Shown here piece after piece: positions 1 to 9,790 of a stretch of 64,000 nt of DNA. The stretch is from Emticicia sp031378345 (GTDB lineage Bacteria > Bacteroidota > Bacteroidia > Cytophagales > Spirosomataceae), in NCBI GenBank assembly GCA_031378345.1, contig JANNDY010000032.1, positions 1 to 64,000 of the forward strand, written 5' to 3'. The stretch's first letter is position 1. Each line of letters begins with the position of its first letter. Made by a program: the position numbers and the translations under genes. The notes under the pieces were generated by a model. That model saw nothing but the letters and a program-made list of their open reading frames with translations. It had not been told where the DNA came from and ran no database searches.

Positions 1-132
1 GATATTAAACTCGTTTTTGCCAAAAAATTACTAAATAAACTCAACTCTGATGATGGTTTGTTAAACGCAATACAAGTTAGACACCTGCAAAGACAAACTG
101 ATATTGATAGGTTTTCCAGAGTGCCAAAGTAG
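1..132 (+). CDS. C-terminal end of an unidentified gene (partial)
   Basis: An open frame enters from the left edge and ends at a TAG stop at 130-132, giving 43 residues. The piece is rich in Lys, Leu, Asn and Asp and has no cysteine and no motif I recognise. The following 200 bases contain no gene, so this is the end of a plus-strand unit that converges on the AraC gene. The reading frame is supported by absence of stops and by a Bacteroidota-like composition only. No function is proposed. Confidence 0.45.
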   Translation, partial: DIKLVFAKKLLNKLNSDDGLLNAIQVRHLQRQTDIDRFSRVPK

Positions 133-335
133 AATTAAATAACTTGAACATTTTTATTTGCACTTTTTATTTCACTATATGTTAGAAAAATCCTCATTTT
201 GCTCTGCAAAACTGCGGTTTTTCCGCCTTGATTGAAACAAAAATTGCTGCATAAAACTTGCTCAACTTATTTATTTTCCATTCCTTACACAAAAGTAGGG
301 CAATTAAAACGCAAAAAGTTTTCTTAAAAGTGCAA

Positions 336-1190
336 TTATTTGTCAATTTGGCTCAAACGAAATTCGGTGGGTGATTTGCCGAAGTTTTTTCTAAAAACCT
401 TGTCGAAATTGGAGATTGTTTCAAAGCCACATTCATAAGCAATTTCTGAAATTGGGTTTGATTTGTGTTGAAGGAGTTGGATAGATTTTTCCAATTTTTT
501 TTGAAGTATATATTTTGCAGGACTTGTTTTGTAGAAGTCTGAAAATTTTCTTTTGAAAGTTGCTAAACTGGAATTACAAAGGTGTGCAAATTCGGCTAAT
601 GAAAGATTTGAGTATAGATTTTGTTGAATGATTTCGTTGAAATTGTACTCGTAAGGCACAAAAAGTGAGTTTACAAAAGCATTAATTGAACTTGCTTTTT
701 CACTTTTACTCAAAAGAAGCAAAAGCTCTTTTAATTTAGTAAGAATCAAGTTTTCGTCAGCTAATGTTGGATTATCGAGCAAATAATTGATGCTGTCAAT
801 AAATGATTTCATCAAAGGTTCGATGCTAATTTTTGTTGTATCAAAGTTATTTTGGAATTGTTGAATTGATAAATCTGATTGAAAAAAACTTTTTATCATT
901 GTCGGATAAAAAAAAGCACCAATTGCCGAAATTACTTGATGCTCCGTTTTTTGATTGAGTGTTACGTTTTCGATAAAATAGTTGCCACATTTAGATAACA
1001 TTCCATCGCCTTCATTGAATGTCAAGAAGCCTGTGGGTGTTCGGAAATGGAAAGATCCTTTGCTTAAAAATAAAAAACAGGCTTCATTTTCTGTAAAAAA
1101 TTTGGGTACTCTTTTGAAATTTGTGGACATTACCAATCTTTCAAAGATTACTTTTCCCTTATATTTTATTTCGGTTTGCTCTAAAATCAT
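336..1190 (-). CDS. AraC-family transcriptional regulator
   Basis: A 284-residue protein with the AraC/XylS double helix-turn-helix at about residues 195-284. The first helix-turn-helix begins NLSLAEFAHLCNSS and the second contains ISEIAYECGFETISNF, followed by the typical F-KNFGKSP-EFR ending. The N-terminal 180 residues resemble a cupin-like sensing domain of the ExsA/other AraC type but no ligand can be named. The gene follows ybeY by only 2 bases, with the MMPL exporter upstream, so the three are probably co-transcribed. The DNA-binding role is secure; the target genes and inducer are unknown. Confidence 0.9.
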   Translation of the reverse strand: MILEQTEIKYKGKVIFERLVMSTNFKRVPKFFTENEACFLFLSKGSFHFRTPTGFLTFNEGDGMLSKCGNYFIENVTLNQKTEHQVISAIGAFFYPTMIKSFFQSDLSIQQFQNNFDTTKISIEPLMKSFIDSINYLLDNPTLADENLILTKLKELLLLLSKSEKASSINAFVNSLFVPYEYNFNEIIQQNLYSNLSLAEFAHLCNSSLATFKRKFSDFYKTSPAKYILQKKLEKSIQLLQHKSNPISEIAYECGFETISNFDKVFRKNFGKSPTEFRLSQIDK

Positions 1191-1192
1191 GC

Positions 1193-1609
1193 TTATTTGT
1201 AAAGATTTAGGTAATATTCTTCCTTCATTCGCATCAATTTTTCGTCTTCTACTGATTTGTCAAAATAGCCGCAGAGGTGCAAAACACCATGTACCAAAAC
1301 TCTTTTTAATTCTTGCTCAAAAGGGCTATTGAAATCTTTTGCATTTTCCTGAACTCTATCTATACTTACAAAAATATCACCTTCGATGAGTTTTTCTTCT
1401 TCCGAATTATCGAAAGTAATGATGTCGGTATATGTATCATGGTCAAGGTAATCGAGATTGATTTTATGTAAATATTCGTCATTACATAAAATATAGTTTA
1501 TTTCTGAAAGTAAAAACCCTTCTTCTTTAATGACACTTTTTAACCAAGCTTTTATTTTTAAAATTTGTTTTACTTTGAAATCTATTTCTTCGTAATGGAA
1601 ATTTATCAT
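1193..1609 (-). CDS. ybeY: Endoribonuclease YbeY (16S rRNA maturation)
   Basis: A 138-residue protein of normal family length. It carries the zinc-site motif HGVLHLCGYFD at residues 107-117 (His107, His111 and an Asp at the third position, as usual for Bacteroidota members instead of His). YbeY is a single-strand RNase acting in 16S rRNA 3' maturation and ribosome quality control. The start is the ATG at 1607-1609. It lies 29 bases after the MMPL exporter gene and 2 bases before the AraC regulator gene, on one strand. Confidence 0.93.
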   Translation of the reverse strand: MINFHYEEIDFKVKQILKIKAWLKSVIKEEGFLLSEINYILCNDEYLHKINLDYLDHDTYTDIITFDNSEEEKLIEGDIFVSIDRVQENAKDFNSPFEQELKRVLVHGVLHLCGYFDKSVEDEKLMRMKEEYYLNLYK

Positions 1610-1638
1610 TATTATTTATTTATTCCAAAAATTAAAGC

Positions 1639-3984
1639 TTAAGCCTTTAAGTGATTACGTTTTTTATCCAAAGTCATCAAAAATGCTGGCAAAAGTATCA
1701 AATTTGCAACCATCCCCATCAATAAAGTTATCGAAACTAAAGTGCCAAGATAGACAGTCCCTTTGAAATTAGAAGCTGCAAATATACCAAAACCAAAGAA
1801 CAAAATAATGGCTGTATAGAACATACTTATACCTGTGTACATGATTGTTTCAGTGATGGCTTGCGAAACTGTTTTATTGTGATTTTTCATTTCGTCCTTG
1901 TATTTTGTCAGGAAATAAATTGTTCCATCTGACGAAATTCCAAAAGCGATACTGAAAACTAAAGTAGTTGTTGGTTTTAGTGGAATGCCAAAATATCCCA
2001 TCACTCCTGCCGTTATTATCAATGGAATAATACTCGGAATCGTTGATATTAATATCATTCTGACATCAAAAAACTGCGTTGCCATTACCAAACAGACCAA
2101 TAAAATAGCCAAAAGTGTGCTTTCTACTAAGTTTTGAAGCAAATAATCATTGCCTTTCATAAAAACTACGCCATTTCCAGTAATTTTTGCATCTACTTGT
2201 TCACTCTTCGGAAGCCATGCGTTTGCTTCTTTGTCAAAATTAAAAATCGTATCAATTTTTGGTTGTAATGCTTCCACCAAATGACGAATTCGAACAGTTC
2301 CTGCGTCGCCACATTGAAAACTTACCCTTGTAAATCTTTTTGTAGAATCAATAAAGGGTGTTGCCAAACTTTCTTTTCCTTTGACAGTTCCGCCATATTC
2401 AGCCAGTTTTTGAAGTTCCAAAGCTCCAGGCAATTGAAAGTATTTTGGGTCGCCGCCACGGTATCCTTGATAAACTAATTTGATAGCTTCCACCAATGAA
2501 ATTGGATTTGTGAAATCATCGTATTTGGCAAACTCACGTTGCATAACTTTGATTTTGTTCAAAATTTGAGGTGAAAGTACGCCATTTTCTTTTTTTGTAT
2601 CAATCACTACTTCAAAAGGAACAATGCCATGAAAATGCTTTTCAATAAACTTCAAATCTGCATAAATAGGGTCATTTTTTGGTAAATCGTCAACGATGTA
2701 ACCAATTGCTTTTAGGCGAGTCATGCCATAAGAAAATATTATTAGCAAAATGCCAATTGACCAATATAAAACTGTGCGTTTTGTATGAACAATTCTATTG
2801 ACAAAAGTTAGAAATTTGGTAATGTTTTTGTTATCTAAATGCCTAACATTTTTGGCACTTGGAGCAGCTGCATAACTCAGTAATGTTGGAACAAGAATTA
2901 ATGAAATTGCCCAAGTGGACATAATACAAATGGCAGCAACCAAGCCAAATTCAAGCAAAAGAGGGCTTCCTGTGAAGTAAAATACAAAAAAACCAATTGA
3001 AGTAGTAACGTTGGCAAGGAAGGTGGTTTTACCAATTTTTTCAATAGTAACTGCCAAAGCACGCATTTTATCGCCGTGTTTCAAGAATTCTTCTTGGTAT
3101 TTATTGACCAAAAATATTGTATTTGGTATGCCAATAACAATAATCAATGGAGGAATTAGACCAATTAAAATGGTGATTTTATAGCCTAATAAAACGATAA
3201 TGCCAACCGACCAAACGACTGAAATAATGACCAAAAGTGCTGTAATAAGTACTGTTTTGAATGAGCGTAAAAACAAATACAAAATGCCAATGGTTACCAA
3301 AAATGCTAAGCCCAAAAACATGGTCATTTCCTTTGAAACCTTCGAAATGAAGTTTGTACGAATAAATGGCATTCCAGAAAAATGAACTTTTATGCCTGTT
3401 TTTTTTTCAAATTCTTCTGAGGCGGTTTGTACTTCTCCCGAAATAGTTATACGACCTTTACTATTCAGTTTTGCTTGGTCAAAAGTAACGGCCATTAAAT
3501 GAGCTTTGCTGTCTAAACTATAAATGACGCCTTTGTAGAATGGAAGTTTAGCAATTTTTGACTTTATTGAATCAACTTCTGCCTGTGTAGTTGGCTTTTG
3601 AGGAACTATTTGTGGAAACAAAAACTTCTTTATACTATCATCTTTTTTTACAGTAAAAAGTTTTGTGTTAGATAAAACATTCTTTATTCCTTCTATACTT
3701 TTGATTTTATTATTCAAGTCAAACCATTCATTAAAAGTATTTAGTTCGTACATTTTATCGGTTTCAACAGCAATGACCATTACATTTCCATCTTCCCCAA
3801 ATCTTTGTTTGAAGTCTTTATAAATTTTATAATTTTCATCACTTTTTGGTAAAATCCTTGCCAATTCATAAGACATCGTAATTTTTGATGCCATAAATGC
3901 CATAAGAGCAGTTGTAAATAAAATCACCATCAACCAAGTTCGACGGTTTTTTAATATGATTTTAGAAACGTTATACCAGAACAT
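1639..3984 (-). CDS. MMPL/RND-family transporter (HAE3 type)
   Basis: A 781-residue membrane protein with the RND layout: one N-terminal membrane segment (about residues 17-33), a large periplasmic loop, about five further segments, then a second copy of the same arrangement (helix near 405-420, loop, last helices about 625-775). Residues 215-390 and 640-775 are the two sterol-sensing-like membrane domains. Bacteroidota HAE3/MMPL proteins of this size move hydrophobic compounds such as lipids or hopanoids, but the substrate cannot be read from sequence. No membrane-fusion or TolC partner is adjacent. It heads the run with ybeY and the AraC regulator. Confidence 0.88.
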   Translation of the reverse strand: MFWYNVSKIILKNRRTWLMVILFTTALMAFMASKITMSYELARILPKSDENYKIYKDFKQRFGEDGNVMVIAVETDKMYELNTFNEWFDLNNKIKSIEGIKNVLSNTKLFTVKKDDSIKKFLFPQIVPQKPTTQAEVDSIKSKIAKLPFYKGVIYSLDSKAHLMAVTFDQAKLNSKGRITISGEVQTASEEFEKKTGIKVHFSGMPFIRTNFISKVSKEMTMFLGLAFLVTIGILYLFLRSFKTVLITALLVIISVVWSVGIIVLLGYKITILIGLIPPLIIVIGIPNTIFLVNKYQEEFLKHGDKMRALAVTIEKIGKTTFLANVTTSIGFFVFYFTGSPLLLEFGLVAAICIMSTWAISLILVPTLLSYAAAPSAKNVRHLDNKNITKFLTFVNRIVHTKRTVLYWSIGILLIIFSYGMTRLKAIGYIVDDLPKNDPIYADLKFIEKHFHGIVPFEVVIDTKKENGVLSPQILNKIKVMQREFAKYDDFTNPISLVEAIKLVYQGYRGGDPKYFQLPGALELQKLAEYGGTVKGKESLATPFIDSTKRFTRVSFQCGDAGTVRIRHLVEALQPKIDTIFNFDKEANAWLPKSEQVDAKITGNGVVFMKGNDYLLQNLVESTLLAILLVCLVMATQFFDVRMILISTIPSIIPLIITAGVMGYFGIPLKPTTTLVFSIAFGISSDGTIYFLTKYKDEMKNHNKTVSQAITETIMYTGISMFYTAIILFFGFGIFAASNFKGTVYLGTLVSITLLMGMVANLILLPAFLMTLDKKRNHLKA

Positions 3985-4163
3985 ATTTTAGGGGATAGGT
4001 AGTTTGTTGCATAATTTGGAAAATCATGCCTGTATGTATATTTAAAAATTAAAAACTGTGCTTCTAAATTTGGTTCAAATTTACGATTTTTTGAAGAAAT
4101 TCGTAAATTAAATAATTCAAAACTAAAATATAATCAATATTGTTGGCAATAATTGATTTTAAA

Positions 4164-5150
4164 CTACTCTTTTTCATTCATTGAAAATAAGGTATTTGCT
4201 CCTTGAATAGGTAATAATTCACCCGATAATATTTTACTTTCAATAACCTTAATATTTTTCTTAACTAATTGATTATCAAAGAATTGTGACTCTAAAGTTT
4301 GCCGAATATAGGCATACATCCAAGCCAAATTTTGATCTTTGCGATTGTTTTCCCAAAAACCATTCTCTTTCATTTTTAATGAAAAATCTTCAATCATTTC
4401 CCAAATTTCGGATAGTCCAATTTTTTCTAAAGCAGAGCACGTTAGCACTGGCGGATACCAATTGTTTTGGGTAGGAGGGTATAAATGCAAAGCATGAACA
4501 TATTCTATTCGAGCATTTTTTGCTTTTTGAATATTATCTGCATCACATTTTGTAATAACAACTGCATCAGCCATTTCCATAATTCCTCTTTTTATTCCTT
4601 GCAATTCGTCGCCAGCTCCGGAAAGCATCAGCAACAAAAAGAAATCAACCATGCCTTTTACAACAGTTTCGGACTGACCAACGCCAACCGTTTCAATAAT
4701 AATTACCTCAAAACCTGCCGCTTCACAAAGTAACATAGTTTCACGGGTTTTGTTGGCAACGCCACCGAGTGAGTTTCCTGCTGGCGAAGGTCTGATAAAT
4801 GCTAATGATTCATGTGCCAATTCTTCCATGCGAGTTTTATCTCCCATTATACTCCCACTTGTTCGTTGGCTTGTAGGGTCAATAGCAAGTACGGCAATTT
4901 TTTTGTTTTGGTGGGTTATGTTTTTGCCAAATGCTTCAATAAATGTACTTTTTCCGACACCTGGCACTCCAGTTATGCCAATTCTAATAGAGTTTCCAGA
5001 AAAAGGTAGTATTTTCTCTAAAACTTCTTGGGCTAAATTTTTATCTTGAGCTAATTGACTTTCAATCAAAGTGATTGCTCTACTCAAAATGATTCTATCA
5101 CCTTTCAAAACCCCATCAATATATTCGTTGGTCGAGAGCCTTTTTTGCAT
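4164..5150 (-). CDS. meaB: MeaB/ArgK-type G3E GTPase chaperone of methylmalonyl-CoA mutase
   Basis: A 328-residue protein with P-loop GVPGVGKS at residues 61-68, DPTS shortly after, the switch motif ETVGVGQSET, and TKCD in place of the guanine-specificity NKxD. This is the MeaB/ArgK signature. MeaB loads and protects adenosylcobalamin in methylmalonyl-CoA mutase, linking propionyl-CoA and succinyl-CoA. The mutase subunits are not in this window. The ATG at 5148-5150 gives the standard N-terminus. The gene stands alone on the minus strand, with a 178-base AT-rich gap on its downstream side and the divergent SDR gene upstream. Confidence 0.93.
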   Translation of the reverse strand: MQKRLSTNEYIDGVLKGDRIILSRAITLIESQLAQDKNLAQEVLEKILPFSGNSIRIGITGVPGVGKSTFIEAFGKNITHQNKKIAVLAIDPTSQRTSGSIMGDKTRMEELAHESLAFIRPSPAGNSLGGVANKTRETMLLCEAAGFEVIIIETVGVGQSETVVKGMVDFFLLLMLSGAGDELQGIKRGIMEMADAVVITKCDADNIQKAKNARIEYVHALHLYPPTQNNWYPPVLTCSALEKIGLSEIWEMIEDFSLKMKENGFWENNRKDQNLAWMYAYIRQTLESQFFDNQLVKKNIKVIESKILSGELLPIQGANTLFSMNEKE

Positions 5151-5252
5151 GAAAACAGTAAAATATTGAATGAATTACTTATATTTGACAAACAAAGATA
5201 TGAATTCTAATTGATTTTTTACGGGCGATTCTCAATCGACAAATTTTATTGT

Positions 5253-5969
5253 ATGAAAATAATAATTATTGGTGCTACGACAGGCATCGGACGTTCACTG
5301 GCTGAATTATATGCTTCAAAAGGTCATCAAATTGCCGTTACAGGCAGAAGAGTTGCTTTATTGGAAGAAATAAAAGCTGCAAATCCTACCTCCAGAGTTA
5401 ATGTTTGTGAAATGGATGTTACTGATTATGTGTCTTCAAGAAAAAAAATGAATGAACTTGCTATTTTAATGAATGGTGTAGATTTGATTATAATAAATGC
5501 TGGAGTTGGTTTTCCAAAGGCAAATTTTGAACAAGAAATAGATACAATTAATATAAATGTTCGTGGATTTATGGCTTTGGCAAATTGGTCGTACGAGTAT
5601 TTTTCAAAAAATGGTGGTGGACAAATTGTTGGTGTTTCGTCATTAGCAGCCCTTACTGGAAGTGCGTATGCCCCTGAATATCATGCTTCAAAGGCATTTA
5701 TGTCTAATTATATGTCAGGTTTGAGAATGCGTTCTGCAAAATTTAATCATAATATTACTGTTACTGATATTCGCCCTGGATTTGTAGATACGCCAATGAC
5801 GAAGCAAAATAAAGGCATGTTTTGGGTAGCAACTCCCGAAAAAGCCGCAGCCCAAATAGCAGTTGCTGTAACTTCTAAGAAGAAAATTGCGTATATAACA
5901 AAAAGATATATTTTGATAGCCATTATTTTGAAAATTATGCCAGAATGGTTATTAACAAAAGTGTTTTGA
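5253..5969 (+). CDS. Short-chain dehydrogenase/reductase (SDR)
   Basis: A 238-residue classical SDR. The Rossmann motif GATTGIG is at residues 7-13, NAG at 82-84, catalytic Ser near 130 and the YHASK motif (Tyr143, Lys147). An upstream in-frame ATG at 5211 exists, but it would add 14 residues before the first beta strand, so the start at 5253 is preferred. The stop codon is followed after one base by the lipoprotein gene, so the two are translated together. The basic TGRR after strand 2 suggests NADP(H). The substrate is unknown. Confidence 0.9.
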   Translation: MKIIIIGATTGIGRSLAELYASKGHQIAVTGRRVALLEEIKAANPTSRVNVCEMDVTDYVSSRKKMNELAILMNGVDLIIINAGVGFPKANFEQEIDTININVRGFMALANWSYEYFSKNGGGQIVGVSSLAALTGSAYAPEYHASKAFMSNYMSGLRMRSAKFNHNITVTDIRPGFVDTPMTKQNKGMFWVATPEKAAAQIAVAVTSKKKIAYITKRYILIAIILKIMPEWLLTKVF

Positions 5970-5970
5970 T

Positions 5971-6768
5971 ATGAAAAACTATTTTACATTTTTCCTTTTA
6001 TTGATACTTTGTTCTTGTAAAAAGCAAGAACAAGCCCCAGTTTGCCGCCTAACCAAGTTTGTAACGGAGTTTCCTGTTACAAAAGTCATTCATCATGATA
6101 TTATATGGTTGAAAGATAATCGTATCGAAAGAGTTTATAGTTATGATTTGAAGAATTTGGTAGATACTTCTGGTCGAATTAAAATAGTTTTTGAATATAA
6201 TTCTTCAGGAAAAATTTCTGTTTTTCGAGATGAAACTAATCTAACTAAAATTTCACGTTTCGATTTGGTTTATAATGAAGCAGGACTTGTTATAAAATCT
6301 ATTCAAACTACAAATGGAATTTTAAATGATGAGATTGTCTTTGAATATGATGCTCAAAAACGTCCTATAAATGCAATTGGATTAAGATTATTGGGTGTAA
6401 ATCGTACAATAGAATATGATGCAAATGGAAACCCTTTTCGAATTTTTAGAGCGGATTATGGAAATTTGCCCATTTTATATGAACATACTTTTGATACAAA
6501 TCGCAATTTTTTTGCAGGAATTCCAGAAATTCAATTGTATTGGCTTATTCGTCCACTATTTATTTTTATTCCGTTTGGAGACAACAATGTATTGACTACC
6601 AAATACTATAATCTTCAAGGAACAGATTTTAAAGAAGTACCAGATTTGAGAACCTTGCGAGAAACTTCCACGAATGAACAAGGTTTTCCAATTTCGATGA
6701 AAATTATTCTTGAGAACCAAAATAAATTTCTTTCCAGCGATTCAAAATTTGAATATATATGTAAGTAA
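5971..6768 (+). CDS. Putative lipoprotein with YD-like repeats
   Basis: A 265-residue protein starting with a lipoprotein signal peptide: a hydrophobic stretch ending in LILCSC at about residues 12-17, so lipidation at a Cys near position 15 or 17. The body has repeated aromatic segments of the type VFEYNSSGKI, VYNEAGLV, FEYDAQKRP and EYDANGNPF, resembling the DUF4595/YD-repeat pattern. It is probably anchored in the periplasm or on the cell surface. It lies 1 base after the SDR gene. No function is known. Confidence 0.7.
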   Translation: MKNYFTFFLLLILCSCKKQEQAPVCRLTKFVTEFPVTKVIHHDIIWLKDNRIERVYSYDLKNLVDTSGRIKIVFEYNSSGKISVFRDETNLTKISRFDLVYNEAGLVIKSIQTTNGILNDEIVFEYDAQKRPINAIGLRLLGVNRTIEYDANGNPFRIFRADYGNLPILYEHTFDTNRNFFAGIPEIQLYWLIRPLFIFIPFGDNNVLTTKYYNLQGTDFKEVPDLRTLRETSTNEQGFPISMKIILENQNKFLSSDSKFEYICK

Positions 6769-6870
6769 ATAATGGAGAACTGAAAACGTAAAATTGATAA
6801 TCTAAGCTGCCAATTGATGGAATTTTGATATTCAAAAAGATAATTGTTGATAATCAGTACGTTCAATTAT

Positions 6871-7590
6871 TCATTCATTCTCAATTTTAAGAAATGCTTC
6901 AGCAAAAATCAAATCATCGGAGGTTGTAATTTTAATATTTTCATAAGCACCGTCAATCAAGGTGATTTTTTCACCAGAAAATTCAAGAACACTTGCACAA
7001 TCGGTAAAAAAACTTTGCTCAGGTACTTCAAAAGCCTTTTTTATTAAACTCACTCGAAAAGTTTGCGGTGTTTGAATCAACTTCATTTTTGTTCTGTCAA
7101 CCGCAATACTTTCGCCACCTTCATTGATTTGTCTGACAGAATCTTTCACCCAAACACTTGTGACTGCAGTCCCATTTTCTTGAGATACACTGAAAGAATT
7201 TTGTATTATTCCAAGATTTATTAATGGGCGTACGCCATCATGCACTGCCACAACTCCATCAGTTTTTATTACAGAAAGTCCATTTTTTACAGACTGAAAT
7301 CTCGATGTTCCTCCAGAAGTAATTATTATTGAAGAATAAAATTTTTGAATGGCAACATTTGATTTTGTTATTTCATGCCAATACTCAATATCGTTTTTAG
7401 GAAGTACGATAATTAACTGAATATCAGGCACTTGGAGGAATTTTTCAACAGTATGAACTAAAATTGGCTTACCATTCAAGAGTAAAAATTGCTTAGGAAT
7501 CTCGCTTTTCATTCGAGTTCCACTTCCGCCAGCTACTATTATAGCATATTTTTTTTCAGTTGTGGATGGTGAAATAAACAATGATTCCAT
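6871..7590 (-). CDS. ispD: 2-C-methyl-D-erythritol 4-phosphate cytidylyltransferase
   Basis: A 239-residue enzyme with the nucleotide-binding motif AGGSGTRM at about residues 20-27 and the following Lys33 in IPKQF, both typical of IspD, plus VHDGVRPL and the VDRTKMKLIQTPQTF segment near the middle. It makes CDP-methylerythritol in the non-mevalonate isoprenoid pathway. No other MEP-pathway gene is present here. It is downstream of queA, separated by a 48-base gap that holds a GC-rich hairpin repeat (7601-7621). It converges with the lipoprotein gene. Confidence 0.95.
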   Translation of the reverse strand: MESLFISPSTTEKKYAIIVAGGSGTRMKSEIPKQFLLLNGKPILVHTVEKFLQVPDIQLIIVLPKNDIEYWHEITKSNVAIQKFYSSIIITSGGTSRFQSVKNGLSVIKTDGVVAVHDGVRPLINLGIIQNSFSVSQENGTAVTSVWVKDSVRQINEGGESIAVDRTKMKLIQTPQTFRVSLIKKAFEVPEQSFFTDCASVLEFSGEKITLIDGAYENIKITTSDDLIFAEAFLKIENE

Positions 7591-7638
7591 TTTTATTAAG
7601 TCCCTCCCTTTTGGGGAGGGATTTAGTGTGGGGTGTTT

Positions 7639-8691
7639 TTAAATTATCAACATCACATCACCATAGGTAAAAAATTTGTATTTTTCCTTGATAGCTTCGT
7701 GGTAGGCTTGCATAATTAGTTCGTGTCCACCAAAAGCACAAGCTGTCATCAAAAGCACAGATTCTGGTAAATGGAAATTTGTTAAAAGTGCATTGGTGAT
7801 TTTAAATTCAAAGGGTGGAAAAATAAATTTATCTGTCCAACCATTATTTACAGGTTTCAAATGGTCATTTGCCGAAACTGAAGACTCCATTGCTTTCATA
7901 GCTGTTGTACCTACGGCACAAATTCTTCCTTCTATATCAATTGACCGATTCACAATATCACATGTGCTCTCTGGAATAAAAAAGTTTTCAGAATCTGTTT
8001 TGTGTTTTGTTAAATCTTCGACATCAACATTACGAAATGTGCCGATACCAATATGCAAAGTAATCGGACAAAACGTTGTTCCATTTATTTCCATTCTGCG
8101 TTGCACATTTTTTGTAAAGTGCATTCCTGCGGTTGGAGCTGCTACAGCACCCTCATTTTCAGCAAAAATTGTTTGGTAACGAATTCGGTCATCATCAGTA
8201 ACTGGGCGAGTGATAATATCAATAGGAAGAGGTGTTTCGCCTAATTCATGCACTGATTTCATCATTTCTTCATGCGAGCCGTCAAACAAAAAACGTATTG
8301 TACGGCCACGTGAAGTAGTATTGTCAATCACTTCGGCTACTAAATCACTATCTCCAAAATATAATTTATTACCCACACGAATCTTACGGGCAGGGTCCAC
8401 CAAAACATCCCATAATCTCATTTCACGATTTAATTCACGTAGTAAGAAAACTTCAATTTTGGCACCAGTTTTTTCTTTTGAACCATACAATCTTGCAGGA
8501 AATACTTTTGTATTATTGACAACCATTGTATCTTTTTCACCAAAATAATCTACAATATCAGTAAACATTTTGTGCTCGATTTTTTTGGTTTTGCGATTAA
8601 CTACCATCATGCGGCTGCCATCACGTTGCTCATGTGGGTGCATCGCAATAAGGCTATGCGGAAGGTCAATTTTGAATTCTGAAAGTTTCAT
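7639..8691 (-). CDS. queA: S-adenosylmethionine:tRNA ribosyltransferase-isomerase
   Basis: A 350-residue protein from the ATG at 8689-8691; a longer frame to 8706 adds five residues and is less likely, because QueA starts MKLSEF. Recognisable QueA segments are RDGSRMMVV near the start, NTKVFPARLYG, PTAGMHFT, and LHIGIGTFRNV. QueA transfers the ribosyl group of SAM to preQ1-tRNA, giving epoxyqueuosine in the tRNA wobble position. It is of normal length. It precedes ispD on the same strand. Confidence 0.95.
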   Translation of the reverse strand: MKLSEFKIDLPHSLIAMHPHEQRDGSRMMVVNRKTKKIEHKMFTDIVDYFGEKDTMVVNNTKVFPARLYGSKEKTGAKIEVFLLRELNREMRLWDVLVDPARKIRVGNKLYFGDSDLVAEVIDNTTSRGRTIRFLFDGSHEEMMKSVHELGETPLPIDIITRPVTDDDRIRYQTIFAENEGAVAAPTAGMHFTKNVQRRMEINGTTFCPITLHIGIGTFRNVDVEDLTKHKTDSENFFIPESTCDIVNRSIDIEGRICAVGTTAMKAMESSVSANDHLKPVNNGWTDKFIFPPFEFKITNALLTNFHLPESVLLMTACAFGGHELIMQAYHEAIKEKYKFFTYGDVMLII

Positions 8692-8939
8692 ATTATAAAT
8701 TCCCAATACTGTTAAAAAAACAGAAAATTATGTTTGATTTCATTCATGTTTTGGGGAGATTTTATCTTCCATGAAGAAATTTAGGCGAAGAAATATTACT
8801 TAACCTAATAAAATAGGTCGCAAAGGTACAACATCGAAGTAGGGGGTGTCAAGTGTTTTGGGATATTTGTTTTGAAAGTCGCACAATTTTCAAATTATTA
8901 TTTATTTTAATTTGAAAAATAGGGTATAAAAAGTGAAAT

Positions 8940-9728
8940 TTAAATAATTATTTTTCCTTTTAAAAATAGTTTGCCTTTTCCAGCCATAAGTACCCTATCA
9001 CCTACTAATTTACATTTCAAGAAGCCTTTTCTTGTAGAAATTTGTTCGGCAATCATTTCATTTTTGCTTAAAATTTTTGCCCAAAAAGGCACTAATTTTG
9101 TATGAGCCGAGCCTGTAACTGGGTCTTCATCTATGCCAGAACCTGGTGCGAAAAATCTTGAAACAAAGTCTAACCGCGAAGATTTAGCTCTTGAAGTGAT
9201 GATAATTCCACGAGCTTGAACTTGTTTTAAAGTATTGAAATTAGGTGAAATTTCTTCAATATCTTTCTGCGAATTATAAACCATAAAATAATCATCAGAA
9301 GCTCGGTAAATTTCTAAAGGTTTTCTGCCAATTCCTTCAATTAAGCCTTTTGGAGCATCTGCTGCAATAATTTCTTGTGCAGGAAAGTCTAATTCAAGCC
9401 ATTTATCATTTTTTGTAACTTTCAAAATACCACTTTTTGACTCAAATAAAATGGTTTTTTTAGAATAATTTAAAATATTAAAAATTACATAGGCTGTTGC
9501 CAAAGTTGCATGTCCACACAAATTTACTTCGATTGTAGGTGTAAACCATCTAATATGAAAGCGGTCATTTGTTTTTATAAAAAAAGCTGTTTCAGATAGA
9601 TTATTTTCAAATGCAATTTTTTGCATCATTTCGTCGGCCAACCATATTTTTAAAGGAATAATTGCAGCGGGATTTCCACCAAAAAGTTTATCGGTGAAAG
9701 CATCAACTTGATAAATTGGTAGTTGCAT
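8940..9728 (-). CDS. PhzF-family isomerase
   Basis: A 262-residue protein of the PhzF/diaminopimelate-epimerase fold. It has FGGNPAAI near residues 16-23, the NLSETAFF segment with the conserved catalytic Glu46, an NLCGHATLA motif, and the PGSGIDEDPVTGSAHT segment in the second half. The family includes phenazine-biosynthesis isomerase and many housekeeping relatives of unknown substrate. No other phenazine gene is present, so phenazine production should not be inferred. The start ATG is followed upstream by an octad repeat array (9740-9773). Confidence 0.88.
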   Translation of the reverse strand: MQLPIYQVDAFTDKLFGGNPAAIIPLKIWLADEMMQKIAFENNLSETAFFIKTNDRFHIRWFTPTIEVNLCGHATLATAYVIFNILNYSKKTILFESKSGILKVTKNDKWLELDFPAQEIIAADAPKGLIEGIGRKPLEIYRASDDYFMVYNSQKDIEEISPNFNTLKQVQARGIIITSRAKSSRLDFVSRFFAPGSGIDEDPVTGSAHTKLVPFWAKILSKNEMIAEQISTRKGFLKCKLVGDRVLMAGKGKLFLKGKIII

Positions 9729-9739
9729 AAAATCAATGA

Positions 9740-9773
9740 GCGAATGAGTGATTGATATAATGAGTGAATTCTT
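9740..9773. repeat. Octad array (AATGAGTG type) upstream of the phzF-like gene
   Basis: Four or five degenerate 8-base units (AATGAGCG, AATGAGTG, ATTGATAT, AATGAGTG) follow one another just upstream of the phzF-like start codon. The array lies next to the GC-rich hairpin at 9791-9841. Confidence 0.6.
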
Positions 9774-9790
9774 TTAGAAGTCCGAGCGAA

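Noticed and set aside
7793..8548. Plus-strand open frames opposite queA
   Set aside because: They are shadows of a well-recognised gene with no independent motif.
8940..9728. Evidence for phenazine biosynthesis from the PhzF-like protein
   Set aside because: PhzF-like isomerases are widespread without phenazine genes, and no phzA-E/G gene is present.
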